Of a stretch of 64,000 nt of DNA, positions 46,927 to 55,403 are shown piece after piece. Every line of letters begins with the position of its first letter. Positions within the stretch are counted from its first letter, which is position 1. The position numbers and the translations under genes are program-made. The notes beneath the pieces were generated by a model. That model saw only the letters and a list, made by a program, of their open reading frames with translations, was not told the DNA's origin and did not search any database. The stretch is from Sialis fuliginosa (taxonomy: Eukaryota > Arthropoda > Insecta > Megaloptera > Sialidae): assembly GCA_961205875.1 (NCBI GenBank), contig OY540811.1, positions 20,453,248 to 20,517,247 of the forward strand, written 5' to 3'.

Positions 46927-47461
46927 TAAGGTAAAGGCACCAGTTATGGCCGCTATAAGAGCAAGTTTTCGTGTTTTTTTTTGATAAATGGGCTTGTATT
47001 TTTGTAATTCTCATGAACTCATGTTACTAATAAAACAAGTAACTCTTTATTTAATAAATTTAATTACCAAAGTCCGCAAATATAGTTTGTTTTTTAAATG
47101 ATAGCCTTTTATTGTGTTCATGCTTTTTCTCCGGTAATGGCAAAGGTAAAACCAGTAATGAGCACGCAGTGATGGGCACAAAATGATAAGTACTATGATA
47201 CAAAAGGTATAAAAGAAAGTTGCTATGATAATATTATAATTAATAAATAAATTATACAAATAGTTAGTTTAAATGCCCACCATTTTGACACCTATTGGTC
47301 GATTGCCATCAAATCACGCTGTAAGACCATTAAATGTATATATGTAGATTAATATTCAAAAATGGTAGTAATCAAATATTAACACATATTTCTAATTCAG
47401 TACATTTAATTAAAAATTTGCCATTACTGGGGTCTTTGCCAAGACTGGTGCCACTACCTTA
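46927..47461 (+). mobile_element. MITE family M3, copy 3 (complete, 535 bp)
   Basis: The left end TAAGGTAAAGGCACCAGTTATGGC and right end GCCAAGACTGGTGCCACTACCTTA are inverted. The internal sequence is shared with copies at 19205 and 45525. A 70-codon minus-strand frame inside is incidental. It lies about 0.9 kb from copy 2 in the same orientation. Confidence 0.8.
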
Positions 47462-47639
47462 TATATATTTTCAATAAAAACAATACTTATGAAATATCTT
47501 CAAACATCGAGATAATTCTAAGCAACCAATGTTATACATATTAATCAATATTTCTAAGACAATAACTTTGCACATTTTTTACAGAACAAAAAAAAACATT
47601 CACAGACATGTCCATTTATGTATGTGGAATATAAACACC
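47462..47639. other. AT-rich spacer
   Basis: AT-rich spacer between M3 copy 3 and the next balanced block. Confidence 0.4.
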
Positions 47640-47890
47640 ACATGGCGGGGTCATAACGCGAGAGCATTTCTGATTAATTAAAAATATATAATTAGCCGTG
47701 TGTGACAATTGGTCAGAGTGGTTATACCGCAGGCCATAAAGGGAGAAACGGAGAACAGTTTTATGGTGAAGCATCGTCATTATACGCGAGTTATTTGTTT
47801 TGTTGAAGTTATAAACGTATCAAGTGCGCTTTGGTGGTCCCTGTACACATATAAATGTGTGTATGTACACGTATATGAGCATTTAAGAAG
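47640..47890. promoter_or_regulatory. balanced block, possible enhancer
   Basis: CATGGCGGGGTCATAACGCGAG, then TGATTAATTAAAAATATATAATTAGCC. GCCATAAAGG and TTTTATGGTG follow; TTTATGG is the word favoured by posterior Hox (Abd-B type) proteins. A 64-codon frame is not recognised. Confidence 0.25.
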
Positions 47891-48032
47891 CCAAAGTAAC
47901 TAGTTCATTAATATAATAGATGATTTAAAAATGTATAGATACGAATTATTTGCATACAAAGTTTTTTATATGATTTATTTTTAAAATACCATGTTTGTGT
48001 TTTATCAGTTTGTCATAAAACTTAAATAATTT

Positions 48033-48727
48033 GGTCAAGACATACACGAGTGTTATAAGGGTTCGCAGTCCATACTACATGGACTGTTTGGAACCACAGG
48101 TGCATTTTTGAGTTAAAAAATAATATAAAAATAGCCCCTCTCTATTTCTCCAAAATTTAAAATTATATTGTTGACTTTAGTACTTGTCATTGGTAGTTCC
48201 ATCAAAGCCACGTTACCAAATTTTTTTCAGATTTTTTGAACCAGTAGTTAACGAGTAAGAGAGGAGGGGACAAAATAAAGTACTGACAGAATAAAACATT
48301 GCTTTTAGCCCCCTACGAGAGCCATTTTTGAGTTAGATAAAAAATTAAAATAGGGGAACATTCTACTGATTGAGATCCACATTTTTATATCTCACTCGTC
48401 TTGGTATGCAATTTTTCTTTGCTTTTGCTTTTAAACCGCAATTTTTAATTTAGAAAAAAAAATAAGATAGAATCAAATTTCACTGGTTTGGTTATACATT
48501 TTGACGTGGCACATGCCTTGGTATAAAAACATATATTTTTTACATAGCCTTAGCTCCTTAGCGCCCCCCTGAAAAATTATTTTTTCAACTTTGTACATCT
48601 TTTACTAGAGTGCATGTTCAGTAAAAAGTTTCTATCTTATATAGTTTACGAGATATTTTGCCTTGACTGAGAAGGGCGGACTGACGGACGACAAAGTGAG
48701 ATTAATAGGGTTTCTTCAGAACCCTAC
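48033..48727 (-). repeat. dispersed repeat A, copy 2 (inverted)
   Basis: It starts GGTCAAGACATACACGAGTGT and TATAAGGGTTCG and ends with ACGACAAAGTGAGATTAATAGGG then TTTCTTCAGAACCCT. It is the inverse of copy 3. It abuts repeat B copy 2 with an 10-bp gap. Confidence 0.8.
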
Positions 48728-48737
48728 AAAATAATAA

Positions 48738-49309
48738 CCGATAGTGTTTACATAAATTGCCTCGAATTGGTTAACCATTTAATTTTTATCCATTTTTACT
48801 AAAAAATATTAGTTCAAAATTTTCATAAAACGCACCTGATTATTTTTTCGTATATTTTTAATTTCAATCTAAATCTAAAGTTATGCAATCGTCAAAATGA
48901 CATTAAAACGTCAAAATGATATTATTATTATTAAACAAAACACGATTTTTTAAAATAAATTGAGATAAATCTTTGTAAGGGAATATTTTACAACGTTGTA
49001 GACCCATATTATAGGAAATTTAATGCTCTAAAAAAATATTTTGGGATGTCACCCTTCCCCCTTACACACGACCAAGTTTCAATAATATCTGTTTAGTGGT
49101 TCATGAGTTATGCGTGTGACAAGGATTCAGGGGACAGACGGACACACGGATACACGGACGGACGGACAGACAGACACGGAAAGAAAAGTGTTTGTCTTGA
49201 CGTGAAACAAACAGATCAATTTAAAATTTTCAAATCGGAGAACATTTTTTTTGTTTCAATCTAAAACGATCACAAAGCTTCTCGTATCTTCGATATTGCG
49301 AGGAAGCAA
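48738..49309 (-). repeat. dispersed repeat B, copy 2 (inverted)
   Basis: It starts CCGATAGTGTTTACATAAATTG and ends ATCTTCGATATTGCGAGGAAGC, the inverse of copy 1. It contains GACGGACGGACAGACAGACACGG at about 49156-49178. Confidence 0.8.
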
Positions 49310-49394
49310 AAATATACTATACTCCTATGGAAGTTAAAATTTAACCATATAACCAAACCCACATATATGTATATATTTCCTCTCTCCTTATTCC
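49310..49394. other. AT-rich spacer
   Basis: Short AT-rich spacer between repeat B and the GC-rich island. Confidence 0.4.
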
Positions 49395-49645
49395 CCACAC
49401 AGTAACTCTTACAATGTCGATAGAATGCACTGGATACACAATAGAACGAGTCGATGCGGTACCCCACTGGCACATTGATCGGGTGGGACTGAACCGGGCG
49501 AACCGGGCCGACGATATCGCCAGCTACTTGTATTGCCAAAGCCCCACGGCAAGCTCACTTTGATTAACTTCTCTGCAGTCATTTGTTCGACACGGGCGCC
49601 AACAAATCCAACCAACGTTATATGTATGTACTCTATACACTCATA
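49395..49645. promoter_or_regulatory. GC-rich island or missed exon
   Basis: About 250 bp are strikingly balanced and non-repetitive (GCGGTACCCCACTGGCAC, GGGCGAACCGGGCCGACGATATCGCC). On the plus strand an ATG-to-TGA frame of 49 codons (49414-49563) has a balanced composition with the words HIDRVGLNRANRADDIASYL. On the minus strand frames of 79 and 89 codons overlap it. I recognise none. It could be a conserved element, a small ORF or an exon. Confidence 0.3.
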
Positions 49646-49890
49646 CACCTATATGAATATGTATGTGTTGTGTGTGTTTGCCGGTAGACGGCAGCACTAA
49701 ATAGAATTTATTCAAATTTTTTTTGTCCATTTGAAAATTGCACCTACTTGATTTAAAAAAGAATGATCTTGATAAGAGAGCGTCTATTAATTACGTAAGA
49801 ATAATTTCGAAAATTTCGAAACCCCCCTATTTTCTTTGAAAGGATCCGTAAGTATCAAGTGACCCCTCGTTTTTACGTCATGTTGTTTTT
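49646..49890. other. AT-rich spacer
   Basis: No feature seen. Confidence 0.4.
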
Positions 49891-50662
49891 AGAGTTCCGA
49901 AGAAACTTTATTAATCACACTTCATCGTCCGTCCGACCTTTTCAGTCAAAACAAAATATCTCGTAAACTATATAAGCTAAAAACTAGAAATTTTCTCTGA
50001 AAATGTAAAATGATGCCCTCTAGTAAAAGATGTACAAATTTTTTGAAAAAAAATCAGAGGGGGCGGCTAAGGAGCTACAACTAGACAAAAAATATTTTTT
50101 TTTATATACCAAGACATGTGGCTCGTCAAAATGTATAACCATGACTATCTTATTTTTTTTCCAAATAAAAATTGGCGCTTACAGAGGGTTTTAAAGCAAA
50201 TAAAAAAAAAAAACCAAGGCGTGTGTGATATCAAAATGTAAATCTCAATCAGTAGAATTTGATCCTATTTTTTTTCTAACTCAAAAATGACGCCTGTAAG
50301 AGTTTCCAAGCAGTATTTTGTTTTATTCCGCTCCTTTAACTCGGTAACTTCTGGGTCAAAAAATCTGAAAAAAATTTGGTAATGAGGCTTTGGTGAGACT
50401 ACTAACGATAAATACTAAAGTCAACAATATCATTTCAAATTTTTGAAAAATAGGGAGAGCGTCATACAATTTTTTATTTATGTTTTCATATCTAGGCATG
50501 TGGGGTGTCTAAATGTGGATCTCAATTAGTAGAATATGACCCTATTTTTATATTATATTTTTTTCTAGTTCAAAAAAGTACGTGTGGCTCCAAACAGTCC
50601 ACGTAGTACGTACTTCGGAACCCTTATGGCATACACCCGTGTATGTCTTGACCGATTTAAAA
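49891..50662 (+). repeat. dispersed repeat A, copy 3 (most complete)
   Basis: The left end AGAGTTCCGAAGAAAC is partly inverted at 50613-50624 (CTTCGGAACCCT). A conserved tail TATGGCATACACCCGTGTATGTCTTGACCGA follows. The internal blocks CTCGTAAACTATATAAGCTA, AAATGATGCCCTCTAGTAAAAG and AATATCATTTCAAATTTTTG recur in all copies. It has no coding capacity and resembles a common style of insect repeat starting 'agggttccg'. Confidence 0.8.
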
Positions 50663-51189
50663 AAAATATATGTAGAGTAGCAGCAAAATACATTGATTAA
50701 AAAAATTTTATTGACATACGAAAAAGCAATTAAAGCAGTCGAAACTGGTTTTAATTAATGTATTAATTTAAAAAAAACTTACGTAAGAAAAGCCCTTTCT
50801 CCTCGCCCACGTAAGGATTCGTATGTTTTGGTTAGTGTATATTGATAAATATTTTGCTGTGACATACAAACAACAATGTGAGACTAAAAGATTTCGTAAA
50901 CCTACAGAGCTTTAAAAATATTTATTTTGAGAAATAATACCTAAATATGAAAGTAATCAAATCAAATTTGGATACGAAACAAAAATAAATATACTTATTT
51001 TAATATATGTGTAACTTGAGACGTTAGTAAATTCTTAGTAGGTGTATTAAAAAATAATACACAATACATATGTGTATGTATAAATAGAACATAAATACAA
51101 CAAAACACTATGTTATTGCGTAGAATAAACAAGACCTATCATTTTTAACGATGTAACTTTTATAATAAGCGTCAGAATAATAACTACAG
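50663..51189. other. AT-rich background
   Basis: No feature seen. Confidence 0.45.
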
Positions 51190-51560
51190 TTTCACATACA
51201 ACAGAAAATAATGGCCGCTTGTAAGTTCCGGTGTGGAGGACGACGTGGGTGGGTGGGGGTGTGTTCCAAGAGTGGAGGGGTTAAGGTAGATCGCGTGTAG
51301 ATAGCTAAAGGGGTTTCCGAGCAACTCCACGTATATATCTATGTATTCATGTTTGTGTGTATGTGTGTGTGTGGTGTCAGAGGGATGAGAGGAAGGAAAT
51401 CAGCCAAGCAGGGCAGTGGGCGTGATCCTCGTTGCGTTTTGTTTTACACGTGTCCTGTTATGTCGTACACCTTCCCCTCCCCACCTTGGGATCCCAGTCA
51501 GTGTGTATTTAACTCTACTACCCACCCCCTCTTTAGCCCCCGTTAACATAGTAAATTGTG
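51190..51560. promoter_or_regulatory. GC-rich island with Sp/KLF-like run and an E-box
   Basis: GGACGACGTGGGTGGGTGGGGGTGTG (about 51239-51262), then a TGTGTGTATGTGTGTGTGTGG run. A CACGTG E-box sits in ACACGTGTCCTGTT near 51447, echoing the ACACGTGTCCTTT E-box at 20005. C-rich patches follow (CCTTCCCCTCCCCACC). A 65-codon frame (51349-51546) is not recognised. Candidate regulatory element. Confidence 0.35.
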
Positions 51561-51740
51561 GTCGTATAGCGTGACGGTTTTATTATATAATATTATTTGT
51601 ATAATACTGTCTTTTGGTTTTTAGGTGGTATCACTTTTAGACATAACCTTTCATAAAATTTATTTTTATGGCCAAACTATAAAAATTGCTATTATTAGAA
51701 CATTATTTAAAATATAATTTTTTTTTAAAACATATAGGTA
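51561..51740. other. AT-rich spacer
   Basis: No feature seen. Confidence 0.4.
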
Positions 51741-52176
51741 TTAAGGAAGTTATTTGATAAATTTTCAAGGAAATGTTGAAAACTTACTTATTTACTTACT
51801 ATAACTATTGTATCTTTAATTACATTCATTTACTCGTTTAGATTTCATATCAGCGTCCAAAAATGTTGAAAATTTATTTATAGATTAATTATTGTAAAAT
51901 TCAATAATTTTAATTCACTAGAAAAGGTACATTTATTCAAATTATATACAAATATTTATGTGTTATGATTTTTATTTTTAAGGAAGTTATTTGATAAATT
52001 TTCAAAGAAATGTTGAAAACACTTATTTACTTACTATAACTATTTTATCTTTAATTACATTCATTTACTCGTTTAGATTTCATGTCAGCGTCCAAAAATG
52101 TTTAAAATTTATTTATAGATTAAATATTGTAAAATTCAATAATTATAATTCACTAGAATAGGTACATTTATTTAAA
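51741..52176 (+). repeat. tandem duplication, two ~200-bp units, period 237 bp
   Basis: Unit 1 (51741-51941) and unit 2 (51978-52176) both run from TTAAGGAAGTTATTTGATAA through TTTACTCGTTTAGATTTCAT.TCAGCGTCCAAAAATGTT to GGTACATTTATT, with only scattered substitutions and a 2-bp deletion. A few tens of bases between the units are not repeated. High identity implies a recent event. Confidence 0.9.
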
Positions 52177-52179
52177 CGA

Positions 52180-52389
52180 ATGTTATTAATATACACTAAA
52201 AATACAAAAACAAAATATTTTCTAAAGTGCACGAAAATCTTTCACATAAATCCCCCCCCCCATGAGAAAAGCATTCTTTTTAAAGAGGTCGATGTAGGAA
52301 AAAGCTTGAAAACTTCTGCCTTAGACGAGGATCATTTTAAATTTTGTTTGGTGAGGTGTGCAGCAGTGTTATCTGCAGAAGTAAGTTAA
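52180..52389 (+). other. unrecognised 69-codon open frame with splice-like edges
   Basis: The frame's second half (about 52285-52381) has a balanced translation, with words such as EVDVGKSLKTSALDEDHF and CAAVLSAE. It is framed by an acceptor-like TTCTTTTTAAAG (about 52275-52286) and a donor-like GCAGAA/GTAAGTT (intron from about 52382). I recognise no domain. It may be an exon fragment, a TE scrap or chance. Confidence 0.2.
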
Positions 52390-53172
52390 CATACATACAT
52401 ATGTACATATAGCGTACCGCAGTCAGATAAAAAAATTATTTAATACCGAGCTTTTTATAAAAATGTATATATAATTCAGTATTGATCAAATATTATAATA
52501 AAATCAAAAGATTACATACCTATAAAAATGAAAAGCCTTCATAAAAATATTATAAACAAAGGACAAAACAAGTCTACAAAACACACACTTTTTAATGACA
52601 TCCTAGGAACAAAGACATTCTCTAACAATTTTCCGTTATGTAAAATATTTTCATCTCGGCATACAAAACATCATACAGAGCATTTGTTAAGATAAATTCT
52701 TATATATACTTCGCTTCGCAAAAACACGAAAAGAAACAAATAATTTTTGTAAAATGCAGACTAACAATGCGGTACACAAAGAAGGGAGAAGCTGTAGGGT
52801 TTTGTCTAAATCAAAAGGTTAGTTCATTAATATGCCGCCGCGAGCACTGCGGTCGCATAAAGCACACTGTTCGAAACATGATTTCAAACATCCAACAGGA
52901 ACAGCTATTAGTATATTATGTTGGAATATATGTAAGATCAGAATGTTTTACTTGCAATTGTGCAGGGTCGAATTTGTATTTATTATATCAAAATACTATG
53001 GCAAGAAATATACTAAACTTTTGGAAACAAGTTATACTTATTTTTATTATGAAGATACGCAATGAAACGAACAGTTCATGAAACAGACAATGACTGTTCT
53101 ATAGAAACTAGCCGAACGAATAAATTCAAATTTTGTTGTTAGTATCACTAAGCTCCATAGACTACACCATAA
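52390..53172. other. AT-rich background with an unrecognised 104-codon frame
   Basis: The frame at 52767-53081 crosses a patch with CCGCCGCGAGCACTGCGGTCG (52833-52853). Its translation is Cys/Ile/Tyr-rich with no recognised motif. Not called as a gene. Confidence 0.4.
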
Positions 53173-53370
53173 GGGTCGATCCAGACTATCGTATCGGTCC
53201 CCGTCCGTTTTCGCTCAAATCAAATATAAATATACAATAAACAATGAAATCATTCTAACTATTATAGGTATCGAGCCAATCTCGGTTCAGTCACGCTCCG
53301 ATACAGTATTACAATACTGAATATTTGACTGGAGCGAGACCGGGCCAAGGCCGGCACGATAGTCTGGACT
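53173..53370 (-). mobile_element. foldback MITE family M2, copy 2
   Basis: GGGTCGATCCAGACTATCGTA at the left and GGCCGGCACGATAGTCTGGA at the right are inverted. The interior (AATATAAATATACAATAAACAATGAAA, TATAGGTA, CGCTCCGATACAGTATT) is the reverse complement of copy 1 at 16637-16848. The last few bases of the right end are mutated. Confidence 0.75.
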
Positions 53371-53634
53371 AAAGATTGCATTTGCCTAGTGCCTTGTACA
53401 ATACAAGTTTTCGTCGTAAAAAACTAAAAAAATAGCTTTTTGAAAAATATTCCAAACGGAGATATTACGCGTATTGTATTTTTTATGTTTTGTGTAATAT
53501 TGCATATATTTGAGTCAAACATTAATGGTAAATTACTTATATAAGTATAAAATATATCTTATATGTACATAAAAATATAGGTACTTATCTAATTAAAATT
53601 TTGTTTAATTTGATAGGTACCACTTATGTACTCC
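53371..53634. other. AT-rich background
   Basis: No feature seen. Confidence 0.45.
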
Positions 53635-53857
53635 TGTCCGTTTCATCACACCCACTGTCCTATTCAATGCGACTTGTGGTATGAAACGGACAAAAATGAC
53701 ATTTTAAAAATATATATCATTTAATTTTTTTCTATTATTTTTGTGGTAAAAAAAAGATTTAGTTTAATTAATAAGAGATATATGTACAACGTAGTTTTAT
53801 AATGTTTGTATAATAGTTTCAATAAAATACGTTTTCAATCTCAAGTGTCCGTTTCAT
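53635..53857. repeat. three copies of TGTCCGTTTCAT in hairpin and inverted array
   Basis: TGTCCGTTTCAT stands at 53635-53646 and 53846-53857 and inverted (ATGAAACGGACA) at 53681-53692. The first two form a hairpin with 12-bp perfect arms. The second and third could be the terminal repeats of a 177-bp MITE-like unit (53681-53857). Confidence 0.6.
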
Positions 53858-55085
53858 TACGTATATATCATATCCAATAAAATATATAACGAAATATTGA
53901 TCATAATATTGTACAATTACCTATATTAAGCACGTATCTAGTTACAACTACACCAATTGAAATATAAAAATCATCGAATCAATCATCAGCATAAAACTGG
54001 GTACTGTATCCACAGAACTCGAATGTCGTTAGGAATTATAATTAACGAAAAATTCGTTGAGATCCTATCTACTATATTCTAAAATTTTACAAACAATAAA
54101 TTAATCACATAAACTTTAGATTATTGGGTTTTAACCCGCGTTGCACTATATAATAATAGATAATAATATATAATATATAAATATATATTATTATAATAAT
54201 CGAAAGCTTATACAATTGAACAACCGCGAAAGTCTACGTTCAAAAATAAATTAATGTTCCAAATAAAACATAAAAAAATAACAAAAATATAACAGGTCAC
54301 TCTTGCATCGAAACGATTTATTAATCAAAAACAAAATATAGGTATACAATTTAAATACAAAATAAATGAACTGTTAATCTTTATGTTGTTATAATTTTTG
54401 AAAACGCCGTTTCCATTATTTCTCCGTTACATGCATGAGAAATTATCTTAAATATCCAATCGTACACTAAAGTATCATGAAGTTAAATATACCAATAACA
54501 TGTTACATTACAACTACAGCTAACAACATATCATTAACATTTTAGATTAAGATTTTGAAACGTGCATTTGACATTTAAATTATAACTTATACTTACACTG
54601 TAAATGTTTATTTTAGTTTTTTTTTGTATGTAGATTATATAATGGCAAAATACTTTCGTCTAAAATAACATTAATTATATATTTTGAAAACGAATAATTG
54701 CTTTTTAAATATCGCTATTAGAATCGTTAAATTAGTGTTGCATTTATTTAAATATTAACCTACATTGAACATTAATTGTACCTATGTATATTTGTTGAGT
54801 TAGTAATGAGTAATAATTATTGCCTTGAATAAATAATAACCATGCCAGATTTTCGTTTGACTTTATTTCATTCTTAATAGTTTTATTGGGTAAAACAATA
54901 TAACGAAAATATCATTTCTAATGTAATAAGGGGAAAAACAACTTTTGAGCCGCCGATCGCTATAAACTTTTGTAGACGTATTTTAGACTGTTTTAATCTA
55001 AATTATTATCATCTTAGTTCTCCAATTAATATTTTTTAAAGATTATTGTAGCAAAATATACGTCTACAATAGTTCATTGAGTCTT
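53858..55085. other. AT-rich background
   Basis: Includes extreme AT-only runs at 54150-54205. No gene called. Confidence 0.5.
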
Positions 55086-55403
55086 TAGTGGAGTGCCTTA
55101 AGGATTGAACCTCGGAATCAAATTACTTTAAATGAATCAATGTAAATCCTTTTGAATTATGTTTTTAGACAAAATACTGAAAAGTTTATCATTTTTTGGT
55201 GCTTATTTTTTCAGTAATTGCAATTTTTCCATTTTAATTAAATAATTTTCTTTTAAATTTTGATGGTATAAATAATTTTAATTGGCAAAATTTTTAATAT
55301 ACCTTATGAACTATACAATCCAAAAGTTTTTATGAAAATTCATTCAAAGTAAATTGATTCCGAGGTTTTTGTATTTTAGGTGCTTAATTAAGGCACTCCA
55401 CTA
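55086..55403 (+). mobile_element. MITE with TAGTGGAGTGCC ends (~318 bp)
   Basis: TAGTGGAGTGCCTTAA at the left is inverted as TTAAGGCACTCCACTA at the right. Inner arms repeat CCTCGGAATCAAATTACTTT.AATGAAT in inverse at 55340-55370. If the outermost TA is the target duplication, this suits a Tc1/mariner-type non-autonomous element. No other copy in the window. Confidence 0.7.

Noticed and set aside
52767..53081. 104-codon open frame
   Set aside because: Cys/Ile/Tyr-rich translation with no motif or family resemblance, and no splice support.
54145..54205. Long AT-only palindrome-like run
   Set aside because: Low-complexity TA/TAA repetition explains the symmetry.
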